29,869 nt of DNA from Schoenoplectus triqueter (GCA_964058805.1 CAXKVV010001150.1:1-29869), one strand, 5' to 3'. Positions 1-10,374 are shown, counted from the first letter of the stretch. A program made the numbers and translations. The notes: generated by a model not told the origin, from the sequence alone.

Positions 1-160
1 GATGGACTAAAATAATAATTAAATTATATAAAATTTTAATCATAACAATCAATTTATAAGTACAAGAATATATCTATTATATTTTTAAGATTTTTTATAT
101 TTATTTAAATATCCATTATCAAAATTATCAAAATAACTCATTGTCATAGGATCCCTTCCC
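1..160. mobile_element. Right arm of a long-TIR MITE, cut by the window start
   Basis: This stretch matches 21085-21230, the right arm of a complete palindromic element at 20891-21230. Shared landmarks are AAATTATAT, TATTTATTTA, ATTGTCAAAATAA-type sequence and a terminal GGATCCTT-like end. It is AT-rich with no coding potential. The last ~80 bases recur at 17623-17702 as the left edge of a 1.5-kb duplication. The superfamily is not assigned because no clear target-site duplication is visible. Confidence 0.55.
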
Positions 161-502
161 ATAATAAATTGCCTACGTCTGAAATGAAAATACTCGAGGC
201 TTAGAATGTTGAAGATAATTTGTTCCATTAATCGTGTTATCTATCTACACTCTACAGACTTACGAATTCTCTGACTTGCTACCTGATCATAATAACTGTA
301 AAAACGTAAAACTGAGCGAAAATTTAAAAAAAAAATCCTGCGGTGCAAAATTCCAACGGTTCATGTTGAAACTTCTCCCTCCAAGAAAAATAAAAGCAAT
401 AGAGCACAATATATTACAGATAATTTCACCGTTTTAAGCGCACAACCTTTAATACAACACATACAATATATATAGCCAATTGGCCTTTCCCTCCTCCCAT
501 CC

Positions 503-509
503 TATATAA
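503..509 (+). promoter_or_regulatory. TATA box of AGP-like gene copy A
   Basis: TATATAA lies 110 bases before the start codon in a CT-rich context, which fits a plant core promoter with a ~75-80-base leader. The same site is at 18047-18053 in copy B. Confidence 0.6.
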
Positions 510-618
510 TCTCCCTCCCATGTCCTCTCCTAATCACCGTACAAAAATTTAAACCTCTACTTGATTATTCCACACATATCTTGTATTGTTCACCTTAATT
601 CTTCTTTCATAATCAAAC

Positions 619-852
619 ATGGCACGTACAGTTGCATGTGTTGTTCTTTTTCTCGTTGTTGCTGCCTTCGTCGGCAGCGTTGAGTCAAAGCTTGAGATGA
701 CCACGCTAAATATCGCCCCGTCGACTGCCGAACCACCTGCTGGTAGCGCTGGTGCCCCGGCCCCATCCCCATCATCTGTGTCTGATGGATCTGCAGCTGG
801 CGGCCCCACCAGCTCCGCATCCGGTGCTGATGCTTCCTCTCCTAGCTCATAG
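619..852 (+). CDS. Small secreted arabinogalactan-peptide-like protein, copy A (77 aa)
   Basis: Single-exon gene. Residues 1-23 are a clear signal peptide (MAR, then a hydrophobic VACVVLFLVVAAFVG core, likely cleavage after VES). The mature ~54 residues are almost all Pro, Ala, Ser, Thr and Gly, with APAPSPSS-type dipeptides. In the arabinogalactan-protein family such motifs direct proline hydroxylation and O-glycosylation. A cell-wall or apoplastic AG-peptide is therefore inferred. Unlike classical AG-peptides there is no hydrophobic C-terminal GPI-anchor signal, so the product should be soluble, or it could instead be a peptide-hormone precursor. The start fits a good context (AAACATGGC) and a TATA box at 503. 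The CDS is base-for-base identical to 18163-18396. After the TAG stop the frame stays open for 12 codons (NAEPTDTDAPAF) before TGA, with similar composition. Confidence 0.82.
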   Translation: MARTVACVVLFLVVAAFVGSVESKLEMTTLNIAPSTAEPPAGSAGAPAPSPSSVSDGSAAGGPTSSASGADASSPSS

Positions 853-1556
853 AATGCAGAGCCTACAGACACCGATGCTCCAGCGTTCTGATATTTGATT
901 TTGTATAATAATTAATTTGCTTATTTGTATTGAGGATTTCCAGCGTCCTCTTAATTAAATTATCTCTATTGACTCTGATAAAAGTGGGAGATTATGATTG
1001 TATTATAGTTAATTAATGCAGAAGTTTTCATTTTTTATTTCTTTTTTGAGGTTGATTTTATCGAATTTTTTTTTGTTGAAACGACATAAAAATGAAATTT
1101 TACAAAAAAAAAAATGGAGTCCGTTCAGGAATAAAATAAACAGAATGAAACAAATAGAATGTGCCCATAACTTATCAAATTATATGCTTCATAAATTCCA
1201 ACGGAAGCTTATGTTTTAATAATTATGCACGAAAATTTTTCTTCCAAGCACCAGTTCTGTAATACTATGTAATTAATTGGAATTATGTTTTCCATATATC
1301 CAAGCCAAATTAACGTTGGAGAATATACTTTTTAAGTTAAGGAGATTTAAATTATAGATTAAAATTAAGTTCAAAAATTGAATAATAATTGAAAAGGTTG
1401 AATTAATATACTTGTATCTAGGTTGCCGAGGAATGATTAATTAATGTGTCGAAGTAAAATGCTACTGTCTCATTATACAAATATACACCCAATCATTGAG
1501 TGTTGAGAAATAATATGTTTTCACTGAATCATCCATTGATTTGTGAATATTGTGTC

Positions 1557-1840
1557 TGTTTCTGTAAAGTTGGTGCTTTTGCTACATTGGATATTTATAG
1601 ATGTAAATAATTATGAAATGATAATAATAAAATGGATATTTATTGATTTGTGAATATTCTATCACTATTTCAAAACTATTACTCTTTTAAAACTATTCTT
1701 TAATTTGCCAAACCAGCTATCGTGAATACATGGTCGATTAAAATGCATGTTGTATTTATTACTGCACACTTAGGAAGTATAACTAGTATAAAAGTCTTGT
1801 TTTGATTTCTAATTTTATAACTGCGTGCGAATAATTCAAG
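1557..1840. other. AT-rich spacer without a gene
   Basis: Lies between the AGP duplication and the first two-Cys peptide unit. It holds short echoes of the GATTTGTGAATATT sequence found at the duplication edge (1538-1551 and again near 1646). No coding or element structure is visible. Confidence 0.5.
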
Positions 1841-2457
1841 TTCAAATTCAAATATGATGAACGGGCTAGAAAAAATCCCGCGTATATAAAGACTATGGGC
1901 CAGGTCTACTCTTACTTCGTTACAGAGATTTTTAGTACAAGTAAATTGTACCACAAGCACAATTTAATTCAGAGATTAACGAGAGATCGTCAAGACTCAA
2001 GAAACACAAGCTTCCGGTTTCATTTGTGGCACTAATCGCGTACATATTCGTGTGACGAGTTAATTGATTTGCATCAAATAGTAATGTGATCATGACCATA
2101 TACTTTGGATATCGGCATCCAGATTCTGAGGCTAAATTGTATTTGTTACATAATCGACTGCATAATTTTATTTTTTGTTACCTTTGTAATAGATTAAAGC
2201 CACATGCAATTGTCTTTCATTTTTTTTTGTTCTAACGTTATATATGCGTATTAATTTGTCTAATTTTAAATTGGGATCGAGCAAGTAAGCTCAAGTTAAT
2301 GCATCATGGGTATAAAACGTGTGTGTGTGTGTGTCAGTCTGCGTTTATAAAAGAAATTCAAAGTCCATACTTGAAAATAGAACGAAGAAAATTCTTATTG
2401 TTTCAGAGAGAGACATACTCTCAAAAGTACACAACTACGTACACAAGAAACTTAAAA

Positions 2458-2463
2458 TTGACC
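2458..2463 (+). promoter_or_regulatory. W-box of peptide gene 1
   Basis: TTGACC, preceded by an AAGAAACTTAAAA-type stretch, 42 bases upstream of the TATA box. The same core at the same relative place occurs at 10306 and 14161 although surrounding bases have diverged. W-boxes are bound by WRKY factors, so defence or stress induction is inferred. Confidence 0.6.
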
Positions 2464-2505
2464 ATTTCCCGGCTTCAACCTTCCCAGCTAGCCTCCGTGT
2501 ATCCT

Positions 2506-2521
2506 TATATATATATATATA
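2506..2521 (+). promoter_or_regulatory. TATA box of peptide gene 1 (expanded TA run)
   Basis: A (TA)8 run followed by ACCTTCATAC. The other paralogues have a simple TATATATA in the same context, so the repeat has expanded here. It would place the cap site around 2545, leaving a leader near 185 bases. Confidence 0.6.
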
Positions 2522-2728
2522 CCTTCATACTTCTGTTTCTCCATCACCATTCCACCTAGCTACTAAAACCAAATATCCTTTTCAAATAGAACACATTAGC
2601 AATTTAGCACAAAGAAAGAAAGAGAAAACACAAATATCTTACAAGGTCTCGATCATTCCATTTATCTGCTACCACTATATCAAGCTTATACCGCGCTCTA
2701 CTGAGAAATAGTCGGATTTAATATTAAA

Positions 2729-2923
2729 ATGGCTCAGCTACATGTTGTTTTTCTTCTGATGTTATTGTTGACAGCTTCAAGCTCTCAAGATGTCATGGCT
2801 GCAAGAACTTTGAAAGGGGAGCAACTGGTGGAAAATGAAAGCATTTTCTTTAAGATCCTGAAGGGGACACTATCTGGGCTGCATTCATGTGGCACCGGCG
2901 ACTCGAATAAGACGTGCCCTTAA
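2729..2923 (+). CDS. Small secreted two-cysteine peptide precursor 1 (64 aa)
   Basis: Single-exon gene. Residues 1-24 form a signal peptide (hydrophobic VVFLLMLLLTA core, probable cleavage in the DVMA|AR region). The mature ~40 residues contain ARTLKGEQL at 25-33, a NESI motif at 36-39 and a C-terminal C54-x8-C63 pair that could form one disulphide. Two paralogues (10595, 14357) share the N-terminal half closely and differ mainly around the cysteines. The architecture of signal peptide, short variable linker and short Cys-containing tail resembles plant phytocytokine precursors. The two-Cys CTNIP/SCREW and the SGPS-containing PIP families are the nearest ideas, but membership is not established. 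A W-box promoter supports stress-regulated expression. The 3' UTR is conserved with the paralogues and has AATAAA at 3036. Confidence 0.85.
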   Translation: MAQLHVVFLLMLLLTASSSQDVMAARTLKGEQLVENESIFFKILKGTLSGLHSCGTGDSNKTCP

Positions 2924-3643
2924 TTTTTATTTTTGCTTTAAACCTTTTCTTTGTTTGTAAAGAAATGCCCGTATATACATCATGCAAGTAGTGAGAGATG
3001 AAAGAGAGAAAGTGTAAGTAGAGCTAGCATAGAAAAATAAAAGTGATTTATCCTACGTTATTAGCAATTTAGCATCAAATAGAATATAATAAACTTTTTT
3101 ATTCCCTTAATTAAGTGTAAATTTTTGGTTAAACATGTGTATTAATTTATATCTCTTTAATTGAAGGCCAGGTAATATCCTATTATGGGAATTTTAATTA
3201 ATAATTTATAACGAAACGTCTAATCATGATTAGTCATGTTCTATATCTCTTTTCTATAAGTGCTTGTACATTAATTTATCGCTGTGAAAAGATCACCAGT
3301 ACTGATAAATAGCAGCTAACATGTCTTCTGCAAATGCATAAATTTATTGTCACAAAAAAAAAACAGAGCAAATAGATCAAATATTACGCATTAAAAGTAT
3401 TAAATGCACTTTAAATCAATAGAGTTGTGTATCTATTGATACTTTTAAACAATTTAGGTCACTTTGATGATGACGACATCAATAAAATTTTATTAATTAA
3501 TACCTTCTAACATATGTTCCTTTCAAGTGCATAAACTTATTTGCACAAAAATTAAGTAAATAGGTAAACTGTTATTAACAAATTAAACTTTTTCTCTAAA
3601 TGTCTAATTTATATAGGATAAATATATTTATCCCAAACGTATC
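2924..3643. other. 3' flank of peptide gene 1 with downstream block D
   Basis: Bases 2924-3060 are the 3' UTR, alignable with those after 10786 and 14554 (AGAGAGAAAGT-TAAGTA landmark). Bases 3280-3560 form block D, with ATCACCAG, CAGCTAACAT and TGCATAAATTTATT landmarks. Block D recurs at 12885-12955 and 15190-15450, and in decayed form at 5440-5640 and 5780-6100. No further gene is seen. Confidence 0.6.
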
Positions 3644-5409
3644 GTCCCCAATTTTGTCCCCATCAGCGAGTTTCAAATATTTTTTTTATTAATAACAAAG
3701 TCAAAGGGCGTCTCTTCAATCTGAAACTATAATTCAAAATTTTCATTCTATTTATTTATTAAGGGGTTCACTGGTTACGTTAAACGCTCTATTGTCTTAC
3801 AATTTAGAATTGAAATTCATCATTTTCGTTTAATAGGTATTCATCTTCTTTGATCTCTATTTATTATTTTGACAAGAATATCAACTTTCCATCGCATATG
3901 TCTCAACTAATCCTCTTTGAATTCGTTGAGGTCACAAATTTGCATTTTAAATTGTGTAAGATTCGAGTTTCAAAACTTTGTATTTTTTTATTGATATTTA
4001 TGGCATTTGTTTTACATTAGATTTAGAATAGAATTTTTGGTTTGCCCCGTGTATATCTCTTTTGTCTTCTTTGAAATTTAGTTCTTGATAAAGAAATTGT
4101 GGATGTCCCATTATTCCAATTTTGTGGTTTGAGTTTCTGAGACATTCCTGTATGTTCTTTTATAATCTCGTTGATCTCATTTTTTCCCTACATTTTATTT
4201 GTGAACTCTTTGAATTTGTCTTATGAAATATTTTACATAATTAAATTAACATTATTTTTTCTTTGTTGTTGTATTGTTGAAGAGTTATCACCGAATGTGT
4301 TTTCATAAAACAAAAACATGTAGAGCTTTGCTTTGGGCATTCAGATTTTTTCATTGGTTAGGATGAACTTTCATAAAAAAGAGTTTCTTTTATAATAAAT
4401 TAAAACATGATTCATTGGATTTTCATGGACATCAGACCAATTAATTAAATTTTTTGTTATGTTTAATTGAGTTTTTAAAATTTTCGTTCACTAGTGCAAA
4501 AGAAGTAAATTGAGTATGTATGTGACGTATTTCTAGACAAGACAATCAATTTGACGAGATAAATGAAGGAATATGCTATTTATTTTACTTCAATAGAGTA
4601 ATATTTTTTCCACCTTTGAGTCAATAGTTGTTTCTTAATTAGCATCAATTTCTATTGTCATTAAATAAAAATAAAGAGACATTAACAATTAAATTAACGA
4701 GAATAAATAATAATGCTAATAACTATAATAGCTCCTGTGAAAATCATATAAAAATATTGCAACACTTAATAATTAAAACTATTTCAATGAATATAAATAA
4801 GATTGTCAATTGCTATAAATAGACATTTATTTTTTTACTTTGATGTTCATGGCATGCCTTACACTATATAAAAGAGATAATTAATACTAATGATGAGTAA
4901 AAGATTCTTAGTTGCTATAAATAGATAATTATTTTTTACTTTTATATTTGTCAAGTCTTACATTATATAAAAGAGATAATTAATACTAATGATCAATAAT
5001 CAATACAATTGATATAAATAAGATAAGTACAATTGATGTAAATAAGATAAATGTTAATTATTAGCACTTCAATTTAGATGCTGTAAAAAATAGCTATCAA
5101 TGGCTTAATCATTTAGTATTAATAGCACTAATATTTAGTATAAATAGTAGGCAAAACGCTGCTTTGACTCTTGATAGTCAACTCTTGAGGAGATGATTAA
5201 CACTAATGATTCATAACTAAGATAATTGATATAAATAAGATTACCAATAAATATAAGTAATTCAAGTTAGATGCTGAAAAAACTAGTTATCAATGCTTTT
5301 AGTTGGTATTAATAGCACTAATATTTAGTATAAATAGCAGGCAGAACACTACTTTAACTCTTGATAGTCAACTTTTGGGGATAAAATATGGGGACAAATG
5401 TTTGGGGAC
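3644..5409. mobile_element. 1.77-kb non-coding element with GTCCCC terminal inverted repeats
   Basis: The left end reads GTCCCCAATTTTGTCCCCAT. The right end is its near inverse (ATGGGGACAAATGTTTGGGGAC), giving ~20-bp TIRs with a doubled GTCCCC motif. No ORF of note lies inside. The right third has two sets of internal direct repeats: about 105 bp (4810-4913 and 4914-5000) and about 190 bp apart (5074-5196 and 5266-5384). It splits the decayed block-D repeats of unit 1, consistent with insertion. The target-site duplication is unclear, so the superfamily is not assigned. Confidence 0.6.
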
Positions 5410-6170
5410 TATTATCAGCCTCCATTTATATATAATATTCTGTGTGCATCTTTTAATACTTTAATCAATATAGGCCGCATTTATCATTCTAATCACTAAA
5501 CAGATTAATAAATAACCTCGAACATATATTTTATTTCCAAGTACATACATTTGTTTGCATCAAAATAAAGCAGATAGATCAAATATTACGTGTGAATTAA
5601 AATTCATATACAATACATTGTTTGAGTCTGTTAATTTTCTTAAATTTTAATATATCACTTAATTAGTCCAAATAAATGACCAGTGCCCTAAAATCACAAA
5701 AACTGAGCTGGTATATTCTCCGATTTTGGTTCTCTGCGTTCTATTAATTAACCTGTTTATATAGCAAAGATATATAACATATTATTTCACACAAAATTCT
5801 AATAGCGTGTTGCATGTTGTGTACCTATTAATATTTCTAATATTTTTCACGCAGATTTATAGTCCTAATATCACGAAAACGGACTGACATCCTGTGACTA
5901 TATTCTATAAGCTCATAAATTTATTTGCATAGAATTAATTAAAGTCAAGTTGATTGATTTTATATCACGTATAAATTATTCTAATAAATATTTTATAGTA
6001 ATATCAATTTAGGCCACATTGATGATCTTATTAATGTTACCAAAAACTGACGAAGTACTTCTAACTTCATTTATGCTTTCTACAATTGCATAATTAATTA
6101 AGAATATTCTGAAAACTTTAATTTAAGAATAAAGAGAATTATGTTTTTGAAAAACGAAAAAGATCAAAAG
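5410..6170. other. AT-rich spacer with decayed block-D copies
   Basis: Sequence near 5440-5640 (GCAGATAGATCAAATATTACG) and near 5990-6090 (GCCACATTGATGATC, TGCATAATTAATTAAG) resembles block D downstream of each peptide gene. No gene is visible. Confidence 0.45.
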
Positions 6171-6179
6171 ATCAAAACT

Positions 6180-6615
6180 AGGAGGTGTCAATGGGTCGGG
6201 TTTGGGTCGGATCATATTTTTATATTATTTTTCTTGATCCAATCTGAACCCGACCTGTTTAAATTCAGGTCAAAAAATCTTGACTCATACCCGATCCGAC
6301 CAGGTCACGGGTCAACTCAATCCGACCCGTGTAAAATGATTAAATATTTATTAATTATTTTTATATAATTGTAAGTAATTAAATATTAATTTATTTATAA
6401 TTAATCTTAATTAGTGTATATGTATGCTTTAATCAGTACTAAATCACAAAATTACTTCGAAAAACATAATTAATCAGGTCGGGTCGGGTTGACCTGAACC
6501 CGAACCCGATCTGATTCGGGTTAAAAAAATTAAATCTATACCCGACCCATTTATCTTCAGATTATGTCAGCTTGGGTTGGGTTCGGATCGGGTCAGGTCA
6601 ATAATGACACCCCTA
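6180..6615. mobile_element. GGGTCGG-rich MITE with 9-bp target duplication (Mutator-type)
   Basis: Termini AGGAGGTGTC and GACACCCCTA are inverted repeats. The element is flanked by a perfect 9-bp direct repeat, ATCAAAACT, at 6171-6179 and 6616-6624. A 9-bp duplication is the hallmark of Mutator-like elements. Both arms are full of GGGTCGG / CCGACCC words that can fold back. The short open frame inside (6141-6368) is repeat-derived, not a gene. Confidence 0.8.
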
Positions 6616-6676
6616 ATCAAAACTAAGCCATGCAATAAAAAAATAAACAATTGAATTTTATATTTTATTTTCTTAA

Positions 6677-7106
6677 GAGGTGTCAACACGTCAGGTTGGG
6701 TCAGACTCGAATATTTCATCATTATTTTATTATATTTCTTGATCCAATCCGATCTGACCCGTTTAAAATCGGATCAACATTTCCTTGACCCGAATCAACC
6801 CTTATGGGTCATGGATCGTCCCGACTCAACCCAATTAAAATAATTATGTATTATAACCATTTTTATATATTTTTAAGTAATTAATATTAATAAATATATA
6901 TAATTAATCTCAATTAGTGTATATATCAATTAGCAATAAATTATAAAATAAATTTAAAAAACGTAATTAAACGAATGGGTCAGGTCAACCCATACTCGAT
7001 CCGACTCGTGACAAATCAAAAAATCTTAATGTATATCTAATTCATTTATTTTCAGATGGTGTTTGGATCTAGTGAGGTTTGGGTCGGATCAAGTTTGGAA
7101 ATCCTT
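6677..7106. mobile_element. Second, older copy of the same GGGTCGG MITE
   Basis: It begins GAGGTGTCAAC and follows the 6180-6615 copy through TTTCTTGATCCAATC, GACCCGTTTAAA and TTTATTTTCAGAT landmarks, ending near 7106 with the terminal GACACC lost. It is clearly more diverged than its neighbour, so it is an older insertion lying only ~60 bases away. Confidence 0.65.
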
Positions 7107-7195
7107 AATTTTTTTCAATTTTATTAATATATAAGCAGCTTATTACTGTACTAATTGTGTTGGATAATTGTGTTTCAGCTGGTATACCGTATGCA

Positions 7196-7975
7196 GCTTA
7201 ACCTCGTATATGACCGTCATCTAGTCTGATCTAGTGAGCAGACTTGAATAAAATATCAACAAAATTGCATTCCATGGAACCTGTTCCTCTTTTACAGAAT
7301 TTAATGAGTCAATAAACCGTCTGCCTCATATGTATGTGTTCTCACTATTAATAAGCTACCAGCTGTATATATATTAATTAACTAACTAACAGTTAATGAT
7401 TGGAATATATATTCATCCTCGTCTTCTCGAGATAACTTTAATTAACTTACCATGAGTAATTAATTAGTTAGGTTAATTACCGAGTAAGAACGTCAGACAC
7501 CAATTCAATGATCGGACTGAGATTCCGAGTCCATGTCTTTAATTCCTCTCGGTCAAAATGACTGCACGCTGTTTCCATGTCTTTTATATTAGAGTATTGC
7601 AGGTTATTTAATTAATAAAAAAATATTATTGCTTTTAGTTGAAATTGACCCCTCCTTCAGAATAAAAAAAAATGGTTATTGTCTTTAGTTGAAATTGACC
7701 CCTCCTTCAGGATAAAAAAAAAATTGTTATTGTCTTTAGTTGAAATTGATCACCCCTCCAAATTTTTTCTGGCTACGTCAATAATTCGGCTAATTACTAA
7801 TTGATTGACATGATACGTTGCGTAGATCTCATTTTTCAATACATCATATATTAATGTCACAAACTGACAATCTTGGGTCAAAATCAAAATATATACTTGA
7901 AGATTTTGCCTTTGCACGCAGAAGCAGAGCGCGTGACTTCCATCAGGTAATTGTATACGTTACTTGACTGACAAC
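7196..7975. repeat. Upstream block X, copy 1
   Basis: Homologous to 12955-13440 and 17478-17612. Landmarks are GACCGTCATC, TCAACAAAATTGC, CGAGTAAGAA, GACAATCTTGGGTCAAAATC and GATTTTGCCTTTG followed by CGCAGAAGCAGA. It lies upstream of peptide gene 2 as copy 2 lies upstream of gene 3, so it belongs to the tandem unit. It is non-coding. Confidence 0.75.
7621..7760. repeat. Tandem repeat, ~60-bp unit, about 2.3 copies
   Basis: The unit contains TTTTAGTTGAAATTGACCCC or TCTTTAGTTGAAATTGACCC, then CTCCTTCAG and a poly-A run. Two full copies and a partial third ending GATCACCCCTCC are present. This expansion is absent from block X copy 2, so it arose locally. Confidence 0.8.
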
Positions 7976-8039
7976 ACAACGATTGGTTCGTATAAACTAT
8001 CGGATTAACATGTATACATAGATCGATTTAAGGTCCATG

Positions 8040-8313
8040 TTAAGCTTGAGAAAAAATGGAGGGGTTATTGGAGTCATGTCATTAGTCATTACTCATTAAT
8101 TCATCTAATAGTTAAAAGTCGGTCATAATATAGTATATATACTGCACCTTTATATGATTTTGACGGTCTTTGATGGAACATTCAAATTATATGAAACTTA
8201 AAACATAATCCTTAAGAATATATTTATATATATATTTTTTTTAAATCTATGAATTAATCTGAAGTTGATTGTCATGCAAGATTGTCAAAATAAATGGTTG
8301 TCAAGGGATCCCA
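8040..8313. mobile_element. Arm of the long-TIR MITE family (partial)
   Basis: 8165-8313 aligns with 1-160 and 21085-21230 (AAATTATATGAAA, ATTGTCAAAATAAA, GGGATCCC end). The matching left arm is not obvious, so this is a partial or decayed copy. Confidence 0.45.
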
Positions 8314-8535
8314 AGTCTTTTTTTATATTTTTTTGTAACTCGGTTGACTAATTAACAAATTAACCTACGGAATCATACAAGCTAAGAGAAAATTTTCCTA
8401 AACGAAAGATGCATAATTAATTTATTTATATATACGAACTCCTTGTGAAACAATTAATTGTGAATGTGTTATTCCAAATATAATAATTATCAATCGTCTA
8501 TGATATATATCGTATACATGTAGACTACGACAACC

Positions 8536-8672
8536 CACCCCCCCCCCCCCCAACCAAAAAAAAAAAAAACAAAACAAAACACATGCACGCACCCATAAAA
8601 ACAAAACAAAACACATGCACGCACCCCCCCCCCCCCCCCCACCATAAAAAAAAAACACATGCACGCACCCAC
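8536..8672. repeat. Poly-C / poly-A minisatellite
   Basis: Long C runs (14 and 18 bases) and A runs alternate with a repeated ACACATGCACGCACCC word (three copies; two are preceded by AAAACAAAACAA). The open frames on the minus strand (8422-8672) come only from this repeat and are not genes. Confidence 0.9.
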
Positions 8673-9103
8673 AAAAAAGCTCCAGCCTCTCCTCCTATGT
8701 TCACTTAATTAATTTGAACTTCTTAAAAACAATGGCTAGCTTCCCAATTTATAGTTTTAGACATGAAATTCGGAAGGCTTATCAAAATTTGTGTTCATGA
8801 CAAATTGATCTATATGTTTGTGTGTGTCTATATAATGTAATTTGGTTAATCACTCAACGAAATACGCTATATAATAATTTATGCGATAGTTAATTATTAG
8901 TTAATGCTCAATTTTATGAAATGATCATTAGATCCTTGATAAATTTATTATTATTTAAATATTTTCATGAATTATAATCCATTAGTTCCACTTTTAAATC
9001 ATTAATTCTTTCTTACTGCATAAATTTAGTATTTTTTCATAAAATAAGGTAGTTTCATAATTAAAATATAAGCATACACGACTTTTGGAGAGCAAAATAG
9101 AAC
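8673..9103. other. AT-rich spacer, nothing recognised
   Basis: No open frame, repeat structure or conserved block is apparent between the minisatellite and the possible MITE remnant. Confidence 0.5.
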
Positions 9104-9518
9104 TCTTATTTGGCACTGCATTTTTCAGAATAAACAAGAGCTTTGTTTCAGAATAAATTATTTTTCCTTCTCTTCCAAAATTTAACATTCGTGTTTGGCA
9201 TCTTCATATGAAAAGAAAAAAGAAATATAGCGTGCATCAACAGTGAATGTGAGAGAAAAAATAATAAATAATTAGTTGATCGTTGATATGTGAAAGTAAT
9301 GAGAGAGAAATGTTAAACAAATAAAAGAATGAGAAGTTCTAGGTGAGAGGAAGGCTTTCTTCCGGAAGTAATTTTCTTCCACCAAATAGATGGAAGAAAA
9401 TATTCTTTTTTTTTCGTTAATGTTTCACTTTATTCATCATTATTTAGCAGTTTTTTTCGGATCAGGAGCTCTTCCATCTAATTTCAGAAGATCTGTGTGC
9501 TACCAAACAGGCCCTTAA
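9104..9518. mobile_element. Possible decayed hAT-like MITE
   Basis: The right end reads CTACCAAACAGGCCCTTAA, a common end type for plant hAT MITEs. The left end near 9104 (CTCTTATTTGGCAC) is a weak inverse of it. CAGAA- and AAGAGCT-type motifs recur inverted inside. No target duplication is visible, so the boundaries are approximate. Confidence 0.3.
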
Positions 9519-10305
9519 CGGCATACGAAAGAAAATTAAAGAAAGAGTACATCCAATGCAAATATTATAAATATTTAACTGATTGAGTAGTACTTCTTTA
9601 AGTTCCATGAAAAATAAATTTTTTATTATTTTTAAAATAAAAGTAAATAAATATTTTAAAAGCAATTCCACTATAAAATTCAAAGTATTAGATAATAAAT
9701 TCAAATATAATCAACGGACTATAAGTCTGAAAGATATATAAGCCGCGTAGAGGACTATGGACCGGGTCTACTCTTAATTGTTTGCAAAGAATTTTAGTAC
9801 TAGTAAAATGAATTACATTTGCACTACGAGCATAATTCAACCAAGTAAGAAACGAGTTGACGACCATTCTAGTTCCATTGTGGCGCTCTCGGCATAAGTA
9901 TTCGTGTGTCGAGTTAAATTCACTGGGAAATTTTAAATAATTTCCAATAAAATGTGGATGGGATATACCAATTACTTTGGTCTCTGGCGCCAATGACCTA
10001 TCTGGCCAGATCACTAATTTAATTTAATAATTCGTGAGACATTTTTGGGTTTGTTTCTTTTTTGTTCTTTTTGTATATAGATGAGATCCACGTGTACTGG
10101 ACACTCATTGTTTTTCTTGCTGCAGCAACAAAGAAATCAATACTGATTTTTTTATTCTTGCTCTTTTTTTCTTGTGTTTGCTCCACATTATCAATATTCT
10201 TGTAACTTCCGACAAAATTAAATTAAGAAAATCGCCACATGAATTAATATACAGCAACTGCTAAAGAGGGAGTCTCATCCTCTCAAAAGTACAAGAAACT
10301 TATAA

Positions 10306-10311
10306 TTGACC
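10306..10311 (+). promoter_or_regulatory. W-box of peptide gene 2
   Basis: TTGACC following CAAGAAACTTATAA, 55 bases upstream of the TATA box. It is positionally conserved with the other two genes. Confidence 0.6.
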
Positions 10312-10366
10312 AATTCCTGGCGTCCAACCTAATTTGCCAGTTAGCCTCTCTGCATTCTTAATTTCT

Positions 10367-10374
10367 TATATATA
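10367..10374 (+). promoter_or_regulatory. TATA box of peptide gene 2
   Basis: TATATATA followed by CCGTTGTATGCTC, in the same context as the TATA boxes of genes 1 and 3. It predicts a ~190-base leader. Confidence 0.6.

Larger units (their letters stand above)
79..1556. repeat. Duplicated 1.47-kb segment, copy A (carries an AGP-like gene)
   Basis: This segment is nearly identical to 17623-19099 in direct orientation at an offset of about 17,544 bases. By eye there are only scattered substitutions and homopolymer length changes (for example around 1068-1110). Similarity stops abruptly on the right after the GTGTC at 1552-1556. The left end falls inside a MITE arm. The segment holds a complete gene with promoter, CDS and 3' flank, so this is a segmental gene duplication rather than an ordinary transposon. 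Confidence 0.95.
1841..2728 (+). repeat. Upstream block P of peptide unit 1 (promoter and 5' leader)
   Basis: Homologous to 9696-10594 and 13687-14356. All start with TTCAAATATxA, then GACTATGG-C-GGTCT, a GTATTCGTGTG-like block, a W-box/TATA promoter and a ~200-base leader containing AATATCCTT and (in units 1 and 2) CACAAAGAAAGAA. The three blocks precede the three two-Cys peptide genes, showing that they arose by duplication of gene plus promoter. Confidence 0.85.

Noticed and set aside
234..437. 67-codon open frame upstream of the AGP gene, repeated at 17778-17981
   Set aside because: It begins at TTG, lies in promoter sequence, shows no signal or domain, and its conservation is only that of the recent duplication.
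549..872. Minus-strand frame over the AGP gene (also at 18093-18416 and 20114-20350)
   Set aside because: Antisense shadow of a GC-rich, repetitive coding region; the plus strand has signal peptide, TATA box and paralogue support.
2319..2711. 130-codon frame before peptide gene 1
   Set aside because: It runs through the GT microsatellite, the W-box/TATA promoter and the leader, and is not preserved in the homologous promoters of genes 2 and 3.
8422..8672. Gly/Phe-rich frames on the minus strand
   Set aside because: Entirely derived from the poly-C/poly-A minisatellite.
9688..10014. 108-codon minus-strand frame
   Set aside because: Lies across block P; the aligned blocks of units 1 and 3 do not keep it open, so it is chance.
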